Part shown: positions 1 to 8,269 of the stretch, piece after piece
How positions within the stretch are numbered: position 1 is the stretch's first letter
Layout: each line of letters begins with the position of its first letter
Assembly: GCF_030811855.1 (NCBI RefSeq)
Contig: NZ_JAUSRN010000001.1
Coordinates: 1-64,000, forward strand
Length of the DNA stretch: 64,000 bases
Direction of reading: 5' to 3'
DNA from: Variovorax paradoxus
Lineage (GTDB): Bacteria; Pseudomonadota; Gammaproteobacteria; Burkholderiales; Burkholderiaceae_C
Notes under the pieces: model-generated
The model's input: only the letters and a program-made list of their open reading frames with translations
Databases searched by the model: none
Told to the model about the DNA's origin: nothing
Made by a program: the position numbers and the translations under genes

Positions 1-116
1 CAGGATATCCATGCTGCGTCCACTACTCATGTCAGTGGACGCAAGGGTGACGCGACGCCTCTGTCAACTCAAGAGGGTACTGAGGCCACGCTTACCCAGA
101 AACTGTGCACGGCTTG

Positions 117-989
117 CTATGTCATACCCATCGGAAACGGCCAGTCAGATCCAAACAGGACATGGTCGTCCCCGACGATGTCCTTGGCCATCTGAACCAT
201 AGCCGGATGGTGGGCGATCCCATCGACATAAAAGCGCCGAGCCGCCTGCATCGGGGCTTCTGCATTGAGATCAACGCCTGGGCGCGCCGTGTCGAATCCG
301 CGCTGGAGGCGACCCACAAGAGCGGTAAACACACCGCCCGCGTGGGCAAGGCAAAAGCGAATCCCCGGATGGCGTGACGGTACGCTCTTCATTACAAGCA
401 TCGCTGCCGCCACACCAGTTTCGTATGGGTTTCCGACCAGATTTTCAAGATAGAACCGATCCAGTCTGGGGTCGCGACAGGTACCTGGATGAACGAACAC
501 AAAGCTCCCGCGAGCATCCATCCACGACCACATGAGCTCGTAGCACGCATCGGCGTAGTCAATCTTCGGGTGGCCCCCAGCCGCAAGAGCAATGCCCTCG
601 AAGCCAGCGTCGCCGAACTCGTTCAGCATCGTTTCTATCAGGTCTGGGTGCTCCATCGGCAGATGCAACAAGGCGCCCAGACGCCCACCACTGCCAGTGC
701 ACGTCGCAAGCAGTTCCTCCGCGAGGTAGGTCACCCAAGGCAGCGCCTGGGAACTTGGCAGGTCTTGACGATACAGCGGCGGTGGGATCGAAACCAAGGC
801 ACGCGCGACGCCGCGTTGATCCATCCAGCGAACCAATTGCTGCGGCTCAAAAAGAGCGCGCATGCCCAGGCGGTGACCGTCGAGCACCATGACGTTCTCA
901 GCCGGCCGCCACTCGACGCCCTGCATGCTCGCGAGTCTGGCGGCATTGATCGGTGCCAGGTGAGCATGCACGTCCACGAGATCAGTCAT
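117..989 (-). CDS. ACMSD-like amidohydrolase, C-terminally shortened
   Basis: Amidohydrolase-2 family protein (TIM-barrel metal enzyme related to aminocarboxymuconate-semialdehyde decarboxylase). I see the N-terminal HAH metal pair at residues 8-10, a VHPG histidine, a LAHAGG histidine and the GSDWPF aspartate near residue 282. The ATG at 989 is preferred over an upstream in-frame ATG at 1016 because translation from 989 begins directly at the conserved strand and lies 4 bases after the upstream gene's stop. The product is about 290 residues, and the stop comes only eight codons after the GSD motif, whereas relatives usually run some 30-50 residues further; the tail is therefore probably lost or frameshifted. 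It is the last gene of the operon and a likely decarboxylase or hydrolase of a ring-cleavage product. Confidence 0.8.
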   Translation of the reverse strand: MTDLVDVHAHLAPINAARLASMQGVEWRPAENVMVLDGHRLGMRALFEPQQLVRWMDQRGVARALVSIPPPLYRQDLPSSQALPWVTYLAEELLATCTGSGGRLGALLHLPMEHPDLIETMLNEFGDAGFEGIALAAGGHPKIDYADACYELMWSWMDARGSFVFVHPGTCRDPRLDRFYLENLVGNPYETGVAAAMLVMKSVPSRHPGIRFCLAHAGGVFTALVGRLQRGFDTARPGVDLNAEAPMQAARRFYVDGIAHHPAMVQMAKDIVGDDHVLFGSDWPFPMGMT

Positions 990-993
990 GGCT

Positions 994-1920
994 TCACCGC
1001 GCCTCGTGGTTGGCATTCATTTCCTTGCCCCAGAACTCCGGCGCCCACTGCGGCCAGATGTACGGCAAGTCGTTCCAGTCCTTTGGCGTCCAGGCCTCGC
1101 TGATCTTGTCCATGTCGGCGTAGTACTCGACCCAAGTCCCCCACGGATCGCGCGTGTAGTGGAAAAAGTTGGAGGCAAGCGCATGTCGGCCAACGCCGAA
1201 GCCTTCCTTGAAGCCGGCTTTGTGCATCTGCAGCCCCCCAAGCCCAACCTGGTCCACTGAAGACACATGGAAGCTTCCATGCTGAAGCCCGCGGTGCGTG
1301 CCATTGATCAGCCCGAAGCAATGATGGTCGCGCACTCCGCTGCCGCCCGACATGAACGACACCTTGCCGACGGCTCGGTCCGAGACGCGCAAGCCCAACG
1401 CCTGGGCAAAAAACTGCTCCGAGCGTTCCCACTCCGGCGTGAAGATCAGCAGATGGCCCAATTTGTCGGGGCGCACGGGCTGGCGCAGATCCTGCCAGAG
1501 ATGCCGGTCGATCCGCGGCTCTGTTGTTACGGCCGAGAGCTCCAGCACATGGGGAACTGTGGGCACGAGGTTGATCCACGTGCCCCACGGATCCTGGAAC
1601 CAGAGCCCCTGTCGCAGCTGGCCGAACGGTGGCGTTACCGTTCGCACGCCCATACCGTGCAGGTGTTCCTCGAAACGAGGAATATCCTCGGGCAACACCG
1701 CAAAGGAGAGATGCTGCAGTCGCTTTTGGCCAGCGCCTTTGACCACCACGATCTCGGACGGTGCGGAGTTCTTCAGAGCGGCATCGGTGCGCAAATGCAT
1801 GACCTCGTCTTCGGTGCCGGCGTTCAGGCCAAAGGCAGTGTAGAAGGCCTCTGCGACTTGAATGTCGGGGACCTCCAGGCCGAAGCCTGCCAAGTGCTGC
1901 ACACGGAGTGTTTTGTCCAT
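994..1920 (-). CDS. VOC-family extradiol ring-cleavage dioxygenase-like protein
   Basis: Two-domain vicinal-oxygen-chelate protein of 308 residues, the usual size and layout of type I extradiol dioxygenases. The N-terminal domain (about 8-120) carries a degenerate copy and the C-terminal domain (about 145-275) carries the three expected Fe(II) ligands: a histidine in LGHLLIF, a histidine in HGSFHVS and a glutamate in TWVEYYAD. The family cleaves catechol-type rings next to the hydroxyls. It sits between the FAH-family hydrolase (12-base gap) and the amidohydrolase (4-base gap), the arrangement expected of a meta-cleavage pathway. The substrate cannot be read from sequence, and a non-dioxygenase VOC enzyme remains possible. 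Confidence 0.82.
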   Translation of the reverse strand: MDKTLRVQHLAGFGLEVPDIQVAEAFYTAFGLNAGTEDEVMHLRTDAALKNSAPSEIVVVKGAGQKRLQHLSFAVLPEDIPRFEEHLHGMGVRTVTPPFGQLRQGLWFQDPWGTWINLVPTVPHVLELSAVTTEPRIDRHLWQDLRQPVRPDKLGHLLIFTPEWERSEQFFAQALGLRVSDRAVGKVSFMSGGSGVRDHHCFGLINGTHRGLQHGSFHVSSVDQVGLGGLQMHKAGFKEGFGVGRHALASNFFHYTRDPWGTWVEYYADMDKISEAWTPKDWNDLPYIWPQWAPEFWGKEMNANHEAR

Positions 1921-1932
1921 ACCAGAGTGACC

Positions 1933-2829
1933 TCAGTGGGTGTAGCTTGAAAGCGGCACGTGGCGCATGCGGTTGCGCAACTCGCCCAATCCGCTTGCCC
2001 GCACGATGACCTCGTCGCCGTCCTGCAGGAAGATAGGCGGCGTGCGCGCATTGCCGATCCCGCTCGGCGTACCCGTGAGCAGCACGTCACCCGGGTGCAG
2101 GGTCATTCCGAACGACAACTCCGACACAAGTTGGGCCACGTCGAATGCCATCTGCGAGACCGATGCCTGCTGCATGCGCTGGCCGTTCAGGTCCAGTTCG
2201 AGAGTGACTTGTGACAGGTCGACCGTGTCGCGCAGTGCGATCCACGGACCCAGCGGCATCGTCGCATCGATGCTCTTGCCTTTGAACCACTGGCCGCCAT
2301 GGCGCCGTTGCAGGTCGCGCTGCGAAATGTCATTCGCCAGGCAGTAGCCGAACACGTGCTCGAGTGCCTGCTCTCTTGGAATGCTGCGGCCTGTCTTGCC
2401 GATCACAAGCGCAATCTCAGCCTCGTAATCCCACTTGGCCGAAACTGCGGCATCGAAGGCGATGTCGTCGGTCGGCCCGATCACGACATCGGGGGCCTTC
2501 GTGAAGAAGGTGGGCGCATCCGGTTTTGGCACATCTTGCCCTTCGCGCTTGCCTTCGCTCTCGTAAAAATGGTCCCAGTAGTTCCAGCCCGTGCACAGCA
2601 CGTCTCGCCGGAAACGCCTGATCGGCGAGAGTACGCGGACCTTGTCCAGTGCAAACGGTGTGGCCTCCGAGCGTGACACTGCATGCCTGGCGGCCTCCAG
2701 CGTTGGGGCCCCACCCGAGATGATGGTCACCAGGTCGCCGAGTTCCGATGGCAGGAGGACTCCTCCGTTGTCATGCGTGAGGACGGCCACATGCTCGCGA
2801 CCGCCCAATTCAATGGTTCCGAACTTCAC
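1933..2829 (-). CDS. fumarylacetoacetate hydrolase (FAH) family protein
   Basis: FAH-superfamily protein of 298 residues, the normal length for bacterial acylpyruvate hydrolase, 2-hydroxyhepta-2,4-dienedioate isomerase or hydratase-type members. The C-terminal catalytic domain begins near residue 95 and shows the metal-binding DYEAEIALVIG segment, GYCLANDIS, FKGKSID and the late LLTGTPSGIG motif. Such enzymes hydrolyse or isomerise 2-oxo-diene acids made by ring cleavage. The start is a GTG at 2829, 7 bases after the RidA stop, with only a weak Shine-Dalgarno, which suggests translational coupling. The neighbouring VOC dioxygenase would supply its substrate. Confidence 0.9.
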   Translation of the reverse strand: MKFGTIELGGREHVAVLTHDNGGVLLPSELGDLVTIISGGAPTLEAARHAVSRSEATPFALDKVRVLSPIRRFRRDVLCTGWNYWDHFYESEGKREGQDVPKPDAPTFFTKAPDVVIGPTDDIAFDAAVSAKWDYEAEIALVIGKTGRSIPREQALEHVFGYCLANDISQRDLQRRHGGQWFKGKSIDATMPLGPWIALRDTVDLSQVTLELDLNGQRMQQASVSQMAFDVAQLVSELSFGMTLHPGDVLLTGTPSGIGNARTPPIFLQDGDEVIVRASGLGELRNRMRHVPLSSYTH

Positions 2830-2836
2830 GGCGATC

Positions 2837-3232
2837 TCAGTCTGCGAGCACAGCGATTGCGCTGATCTCGATCAGGTAGTCGGGCTTGACCATCTTGGCG
2901 ACCTCGACCATCGTGGAGGCAGGCACCGGGCTCTCGAAGTACTCGCGCCGCACTTTGTGGATGATGTCGAAGTGCTCGATGTTGCGCACATAGACATCCA
3001 CTCGGCAGATGTCCTTGAGACTGCCGCCGGCAGCCTCGCACGCGGCCTTGAGATTCTCGCAAACCTGACGGGTCTGAAGCTCGATATTGCCGACGCCGGT
3101 GATGGTGCCGTCCGCGGCTCGGGCCGTCATGCCCGAGATGAAAAGGAGGCGCCCTTTTGCATCGGCCACGGTGGCCTGCGAGAAGTGGCCATTGGGCTGT
3201 GCCAGCGCGGGAGAGCTGATCTGTTGTTTCAT
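2837..3232 (-). CDS. RidA/YjgF-family deaminase
   Basis: RidA-family protein of 131 residues. The family includes generic enamine/imine deaminases and the 2-aminomuconate deaminases of aminophenol and nitrobenzoate pathways. The ATG at 3232 starts a normal-length member; the longer reading frame to 3340 adds an arginine-rich non-conserved leader overlapping the upstream gene. Visible family features are LLFISGMTA, the catalytic-site arginine in CRVDVYVRN, the VPAST turn and the C-terminal EISAIAVL strand with its conserved glutamate. In this operon it may release ammonia from an amino-dienoate product, which would fit a nitrogen-containing substrate; that is inference. Confidence 0.9.
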   Translation of the reverse strand: MKQQISSPALAQPNGHFSQATVADAKGRLLFISGMTARAADGTITGVGNIELQTRQVCENLKAACEAAGGSLKDICRVDVYVRNIEHFDIIHKVRREYFESPVPASTMVEVAKMVKPDYLIEISAIAVLAD

Positions 3233-3264
3233 GTTGATCCTAATCGATGGTGTGCAAGATGGCT

Positions 3265-4317
3265 TCAGAGGTCTGCAGGTATGGCGGCTTTCCCTGCCAA
3301 CGCCTGCAGTTGATCGGCCAGCGAGGTCGGCAGGCTGCAATGCGCCTGGCCTTGTGTTCGTCGTGCCCGTTCCAGATCGCCTGGCGCGTAGATGACGTCC
3401 ATGCCTGGCGCCTTGCGTGAGTCTCGAATGGCGTCGGCGAACGCGCTGACAGTTGTGGCGATTCCCGTGCCTGCGCCGACGCGGCGAGCGTCGATCGCGA
3501 TGAACGCATGGGCACAGTCGTAGGGAACCTCAGGGCGGCCGTAAAGCGGTTGCACTTCAGCGCCGACGGAGCCTCCGGACAGCGCGCCGCACAACAGGTC
3601 GACCGCGACCGCCAGACCGAAGCCTTTCGGTCCCGCTGCCGGCAGCAACATGCCTGCAATCGCGTCCGTTGCCGACGTCGTGGGCGCTCCTTCCGCGTTG
3701 GTCGCCCAGCCCGCCGGGATGGCATCTCCCTTGGCTTCGGCGAGTCGAATCTTTCCCATCGCCGTGGCGCTCATCGCCATGTCGACCACCAACGGCTCTC
3801 CGACGCGGGAAGGAAAGCCGATGGCCATCGGGTTGTTGCCCACCACACGCTCGGCGCCGCCCGGTGCAGGCATCAGCGGGCGCGTGTTCGACAACGCAAA
3901 ACCCACCATGCCCGCCTCGGCGAACTGTCGCACCCAGTACGCCGCAGCGCCAAAGTGGAAGGCATGGCGCACAGCGACCACTGCCACGCCGTGCTCGCGC
4001 GCACGGGCCGAAGCGAGCTCGACGGCGACCCGGGCGGACACCTGGCCGAGCGTGTGCTCCGCGCTCATGACGACCAGGCCCCCGTAATCCTCCACGACGA
4101 TGGGCTCGGCGCTCAGCGAGACGCTGCCAGCCCGCACCCGTTCAACGTACATCGGAACAAGCATGACCCCATGTGACGTTACGCCCTCCAGGTCAGCATT
4201 GACGAGGCTGTCGGCAATGCCTGCGGCCACAGACGGCGCGGCGCCGTTAACCACGAAGATCTGCTCCACAGTCTTCATCAACGCGGATGCCGGAACGGAC
4301 ACTTGGTTGTCGCTCAT
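3265..4317 (-). CDS. Ldh-family (malate/L-sulfolactate/ureidoglycolate type) NAD(P)-dependent oxidoreductase
   Basis: Member of the non-Rossmann malate/L-lactate dehydrogenase family, 350 residues, the standard length. It contains the DLEGVTSHGV substrate loop with its conserved histidine near residue 49, the AVRHAFHFGAAAYW segment with a second histidine, GNNPMAIGFPS, VVDMAMSATAMGKI and the late GPKGFGLAVAVDLLCG motif. The family interconverts 2-oxo acids and 2-hydroxy acids with NAD(P)H. It starts 2 bases after the cupin stop codon and precedes ridA, so it is cotranscribed. It probably reduces or oxidises a small 2-oxo/2-hydroxy acid from the lower pathway. Confidence 0.9.
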   Translation of the reverse strand: MSDNQVSVPASALMKTVEQIFVVNGAAPSVAAGIADSLVNADLEGVTSHGVMLVPMYVERVRAGSVSLSAEPIVVEDYGGLVVMSAEHTLGQVSARVAVELASARAREHGVAVVAVRHAFHFGAAAYWVRQFAEAGMVGFALSNTRPLMPAPGGAERVVGNNPMAIGFPSRVGEPLVVDMAMSATAMGKIRLAEAKGDAIPAGWATNAEGAPTTSATDAIAGMLLPAAGPKGFGLAVAVDLLCGALSGGSVGAEVQPLYGRPEVPYDCAHAFIAIDARRVGAGTGIATTVSAFADAIRDSRKAPGMDVIYAPGDLERARRTQGQAHCSLPTSLADQLQALAGKAAIPADL

Positions 4318-4319
4318 GA

Positions 4320-4742
4320 TCAGTGCGCGTCTTTCTCGTCGGTGTACCAGTCCGGTGTCTGCGGGTAATGCGGGCCGTCATAGATCTCCACCACGACCGT
4401 CTCCTCGTGCGCCAGCGTAGGCCCGTGCACGTTGCCCTTGGGATTGCAGTAGAACGAGCCCGGCAGCAGCGTCACGCCAGTCATCGTGTACTCATATTTA
4501 CCGCTCAGGCAGAACATGAACTGGTTCGACGCGTGGCTGTGAGGCTTGGGGATGCTGGCCCCCTTGGAAAAGCGAATGAGCGCAATAGACGCGCCACTGG
4601 CCTCATCTCGCCACAGCATCTTTTCGGCGACGCCGGCCAGGGATTTCTCGCGCCATGACATGCTGTCGGTCGCAATAAGAAGCTCCTCGAGCGCTGGAGC
4701 ACCCGGGACATGGATCGAAACAGAGGCAGGGGTGGTGGACAT
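4320..4742 (-). CDS. cupin-domain protein (ChrR/acetophenone-dioxygenase-like)
   Basis: Single-domain cupin of 140 residues. The first cupin motif is visible as KPHSHASNQFMFCLSGKYEY (two histidines, with a glutamine where a third ligand or glutamate often lies) and the second as PGSFYCNPKGNVHGP with its histidine. The ATG at 4742 is favoured because an AAGGA Shine-Dalgarno precedes it and the alternative start at 4808 overlaps the upstream gene. Relatives include ChrR-type cupins and 2,4'-dihydroxyacetophenone dioxygenases, so this could be a second oxygenase or a small-molecule isomerase. Which one is not decidable here. Confidence 0.8.
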   Translation of the reverse strand: MSTTPASVSIHVPGAPALEELLIATDSMSWREKSLAGVAEKMLWRDEASGASIALIRFSKGASIPKPHSHASNQFMFCLSGKYEYTMTGVTLLPGSFYCNPKGNVHGPTLAHEETVVVEIYDGPHYPQTPDWYTDEKDAH

Positions 4743-4771
4743 CCAGGTTCCTTGTGTGGAGGGTTGATGGG

Positions 4772-7201
4772 TTAGGCGACCGTTTCCGTCGGGATTCGAA
4801 CGTTGCAATGGACTGTCGTGAGGCCATCCTGCAGACCGTGCAGCAGGGCGTGCACATCGGATGGACTCACGTGCGACTCGGCAATGACCACTCCTCTTTC
4901 GGCCAGCGCATCCTGCAACGCGGCGGAGAGCGTATGCAGCGGACCGCCACCGCCCTCGCCCATGCCTTTCGCACCATTGAATGTGAAGGGAGAGGGGCTC
5001 TCCAGATTGCCGTAGGCCAGTCGCGGCATGTTCATCACTGTGATCGGGCAGTAGTCGCTGAAGGTCGAGGTCATCAGATTGCCGAACTCGTCATACCTGA
5101 AGGACTCCATCAGCGCTGCGCCGATGCCGTGCGCTGCTGCGCCGTGGACCTGGCCGGTAACGATCGAGTGGTTGATCACCTTGCCGCAGTCGTCCACCGC
5201 GGCGTACGCGAGGATGCTGATGTTGCAGGTGTCAGGATCGATCTCGACCACCGCGATATGGCACTGCGCGGCGTACGTCAACGTCAGGTTGCCGTACTTG
5301 CGCTGCAGGTCCGGCACCTCGAATGGCGGACGGTAGACGTGGCGGACATTCAGCGTGATGTCCTCGATCTCTTTGGGCAGATCCGCGGTCTGTGTATTGA
5401 CGCGCATGGCGATGGCCGCGAATGACACGAAACGATCGGAGACCAGGTGAGAGATCACAGCAACGCCATCCCGCTCGCCGAAGGACAGTTCGTCGCCCGG
5501 CAGCCCAAGCAACTGCACCGCAACGCGACGCATCTCGCCCATCAGCTGTCCGATTGCCCCGTGGATGGCACCCAGGCTCGTGACCGCAAACTGGCTGGCG
5601 TAGGTACCCGAATGGGAGGTATGTGTGTTTCTCTGCGTGTCGAAACCGGGCTGGATGATCACGAAGTGGCTCGACACCTGCAGTTGCTCGGCGGCGACCT
5701 GGGCGGCGACCGTCTCGTGCCCCTGGCCCTGCGGCACGGAGCCGACAGCGACCACCACGCGGCCGTCCACGCCCAGCCTGGCATTGGCCACTTCGGAGTT
5801 GCCGGTCAGCGGCGACTTGGGATTGACGATGCGGGACTGGCCGAAGTTATTTGTGCCTGAGTCCAGGGTGGTCCCGATGCCGATGCCGATCAGCCGGCCA
5901 GCGCGTCTGCGACGAGGGAGCTCCGCCTGCCAGTGCGACCAGTCGACCAGATCCTTGGCCATCTGCATCATCTGTGGGTAGTCGCCCGAATCGTAGACAC
6001 AACCGTTGGGCGTGGTCCAGGGAAACGATGGCACGTAGTTCCTCTGGCGAATCACGTCTGCGGCAATCCCCAGCTTGTGTCCGCACAGGTCGATCACGCG
6101 CTCCAGGAACCAGATGTGCTGCATGCGCGAGAACCCGCGGTTCGGACCGACTGGGCACTTGTTCGTGACCGCCTGCTGCATGTCGATGCGGATGTTGCGC
6201 AGCCGATACGGGCCTGGCACGACCTGCGCCCAAATCACGCAGCCCAGCGGCTCGTAGCGGGGGTAGGCACCGCAATCGTCCACATGGCGAGACCGGATGG
6301 CGAGGATCTCGCCGTCGCGCGTCAGTGCCACCTCGGTATCGAGGAAGGTACGCTCATTGCCGTGCGCACTGCCTTGCAGATGCTCCCGCCGCTGCTCAAT
6401 CCACTTGACGGGACGGTGGCCGCACAGCTTGGACGCAAGCGCGCAGATCAGGATGTACGGATACAGGTTTTGCTTGATGCCGAAGCCACCACCGATGTCC
6501 GCGGTGCGCAGCCGTACGTCTTCGGCAGAGATGCCGAGCGGCGGCGCAATGAATTTCATCGCCACGCCAGGCTGGCTGATGTTGCAGAAGATGTCCAACC
6601 CGCCGTCAGCATTCCACGTGACCAGGGTGGCAAACGGTTCCAGCGGAGTGCTGGAGAAGCGGTGAAAGTGCAGCCGATCGATCGACACTGTCACATCGGA
6701 CGCCGCGAAGGCCGCATCCACCTCACCCCACTCGAAAACATCACCATAGACGCGGTTGGTCCCCGCCGCCGCGTGCAGCACCGTCAAATCCTTCAGGGAT
6801 TCGACGGCGTCGATCACTGCGTCCAGAGGTTCGTAGTCGACGCGCACCAGTTCGGCCGCATCCTCGGCGATCTCCGGCGTGACTGCGACGACCGCCGCGA
6901 CAGGCTCACCCTGGAATCGCGCAACGTCCACAGCCATGCAATAGTCCTGTATCAGCGCGCCTGGCTCCGGTGCCATTTGGGGGAACGGTTGCGTCATGCG
7001 CAGCACATCTGCCCCCGTCAGCACGCGCACGACGCCTTCTACCGCTGAGGCTTCAGCGGAATCGATTCCCAGGACGCGTGCGTGCGCATAGGGTGAGCGA
7101 ACCAGGCGGACGTGCAGATGGCGATCGCTCTGGTCATCGTCCACGAAGTGGCCGTGGCCACGCACCAGGCGCGAGTCTTCCCGTCGCTTGCCGCCGGTCA
7201 T
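4772..7201 (-). CDS. xanthine-dehydrogenase-family molybdopterin subunit (large subunit)
   Basis: Large Mo-cofactor subunit of a three-component molybdenum hydroxylase, 809 residues. Seen in order: the N-terminal RGHGHFVDD and RSPYAHARV elements, the ADIGGGFGIKQ cofactor loop near residue 255, GPNRGFSRMQ in the region of the substrate channel, VGSVPQGQGHET near 475 and the C-terminal KGMGEGGGGP motif containing the catalytic glutamate. The CO-dehydrogenase AYXCSFR active-site loop is absent, so it is not a true CO dehydrogenase. The family hydroxylates N-heterocycles, aldehydes or aromatic acids with water oxygen. The ATG at 7201 overlaps the coxG-like stop as ATGA; the longer frame to 7255 is arginine-rich overlap. 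Confidence 0.92.
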   Translation of the reverse strand: MTGGKRREDSRLVRGHGHFVDDDQSDRHLHVRLVRSPYAHARVLGIDSAEASAVEGVVRVLTGADVLRMTQPFPQMAPEPGALIQDYCMAVDVARFQGEPVAAVVAVTPEIAEDAAELVRVDYEPLDAVIDAVESLKDLTVLHAAAGTNRVYGDVFEWGEVDAAFAASDVTVSIDRLHFHRFSSTPLEPFATLVTWNADGGLDIFCNISQPGVAMKFIAPPLGISAEDVRLRTADIGGGFGIKQNLYPYILICALASKLCGHRPVKWIEQRREHLQGSAHGNERTFLDTEVALTRDGEILAIRSRHVDDCGAYPRYEPLGCVIWAQVVPGPYRLRNIRIDMQQAVTNKCPVGPNRGFSRMQHIWFLERVIDLCGHKLGIAADVIRQRNYVPSFPWTTPNGCVYDSGDYPQMMQMAKDLVDWSHWQAELPRRRRAGRLIGIGIGTTLDSGTNNFGQSRIVNPKSPLTGNSEVANARLGVDGRVVVAVGSVPQGQGHETVAAQVAAEQLQVSSHFVIIQPGFDTQRNTHTSHSGTYASQFAVTSLGAIHGAIGQLMGEMRRVAVQLLGLPGDELSFGERDGVAVISHLVSDRFVSFAAIAMRVNTQTADLPKEIEDITLNVRHVYRPPFEVPDLQRKYGNLTLTYAAQCHIAVVEIDPDTCNISILAYAAVDDCGKVINHSIVTGQVHGAAAHGIGAALMESFRYDEFGNLMTSTFSDYCPITVMNMPRLAYGNLESPSPFTFNGAKGMGEGGGGPLHTLSAALQDALAERGVVIAESHVSPSDVHALLHGLQDGLTTVHCNVRIPTETVA

Positions 7202-7788
7202 GCGCGGCCTCCTGCGCCGAAAGCCCGTGCGAACCAGGCGCTCAGGCGCGCCCACCAGCCCACCGACAGGTCCGGCCGGGATGACGGCGGCGCTGCAGAC
7301 GCGCCTGCGGCGGGTGTTAGCGGAACCGCGCCCGCCTCGCTGTGTACCGCGCCAAGTTCTTCCTGGACGCTTGCGATCATCGCGTCGACGTTGCGGCGCG
7401 CGAGCGGCGCCAGAATCCCGCTGGCCAGCGATGCCAGCGTCCCGCGAACCGTGCTGCTGCAGCGCCAGCTCACCCGCGTTCCGGCGCCCTCGGGCACAAG
7501 GTCGAAGCTCATGTCGGAGTCGGCCATGCCCAGCGCATGCCGCATCGTGCTGCGCATCACCGCGCGCTGGTCGAAATGGCGCTCGACGAACACCACATTG
7601 GCTTCTGCTTTGCCGCGGATCTGAGGCATGCCCACGTCCAGTACCACGCGGAAGCGGTCGTCCTCAACCCCGCTCAACTCCTTGAACATCGGCAGAAGGG
7701 GGGCGAAACGCGAGGGATCGGTGAGAAAGCCATAGGCCTCCGAGACCGGTGCGGTGACATCGAAAGTTCCCGCGAGCTCAATTTTCAC
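7198..7788 (-). CDS. CoxG-like SRPBCC protein
   Basis: CoxG-family START/SRPBCC-fold protein, about 196 residues. The first 145 residues form the domain (KIELAGTFDVTAP start, FAPLLPMFKEL, TRVSWRCSSTVRGTLAS) and a proline/alanine-rich linker leads to a C-terminal tryptophan-rich amphipathic or hydrophobic stretch (GWWARLSAWFARAFG). CoxG proteins help recruit Mo hydroxylases to the membrane or deliver electrons to the quinone pool. I chose the GTG at 7788, which overlaps the end of the iron-sulfur subunit gene by 11 bases and starts exactly at the conserved first strand; an upstream start at 7821 adds an unconserved leader. Confidence 0.85.
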   Translation of the reverse strand: MKIELAGTFDVTAPVSEAYGFLTDPSRFAPLLPMFKELSGVEDDRFRVVLDVGMPQIRGKAEANVVFVERHFDQRAVMRSTMRHALGMADSDMSFDLVPEGAGTRVSWRCSSTVRGTLASLASGILAPLARRNVDAMIASVQEELGAVHSEAGAVPLTPAAGASAAPPSSRPDLSVGWWARLSAWFARAFGAGGRA

Positions 7789-8269
7789 TGTGTGTTTCCT
7801 TGACCTGTTGCGCGGCGGCAAGCACGGCCGTCACGATGTTCTGATAGCCGGTGCAACGGCAGACGTTGCCGCTCAGGGCCTTGCGCACCGATGCCTCGTC
7901 GATCTCGCTGCCGCTCTCCAAGAGGGCGCAGGCAGCCATCAACATGCCCGGCGTACAGAAGCCGCACTGCAACGCGTGGTGCTCGGAGAAGGCTTCCTGG
8001 AGCGCGTGCAGATGACCGTCGTGTTCCAGCCCCTCGACGGTGCGCACGCTGCGCAAGTCGGCCTGCACGGCGATGACGTTGCACGACTTCACAGGATCAC
8101 CATCCAGGTGCACGGTACAAGCGCCGCAGTAGGCGGTGTCGCATCCCACGTGCGTGCCGGTCAGCCCGCACTCAGTGCGCAGAAAGTGCACGAGCAGCTG
8201 GCGTGGTTCGATCTGGCGGCGCTGCACGCTGCCGTTGACGTTGATCGAGACGAATTGGCGTTCAGCCAT
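7778..8269 (-). CDS. (2Fe-2S) small subunit of the molybdenum hydroxylase
   Basis: CoxS/XdhA-type iron-sulfur subunit of 163 residues. The N-terminal plant-ferredoxin domain has GCDTAYCGACTVHLDG and a further KSC cysteine near residue 63, binding the first 2Fe-2S cluster. The C-terminal four-helix domain has CGFCTPG near 103 and NVCRCTGY near 136, binding the second. The subunit carries electrons from the Mo centre to the FAD subunit. Its ATG overlaps the stop of the FAD subunit gene (ATGGCTGA), and its own end overlaps the coxG-like gene, so the M-S-G-L order is translationally coupled. Confidence 0.95.
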   Translation of the reverse strand: MAERQFVSINVNGSVQRRQIEPRQLLVHFLRTECGLTGTHVGCDTAYCGACTVHLDGDPVKSCNVIAVQADLRSVRTVEGLEHDGHLHALQEAFSEHHALQCGFCTPGMLMAACALLESGSEIDEASVRKALSGNVCRCTGYQNIVTAVLAAAQQVKETHSEN

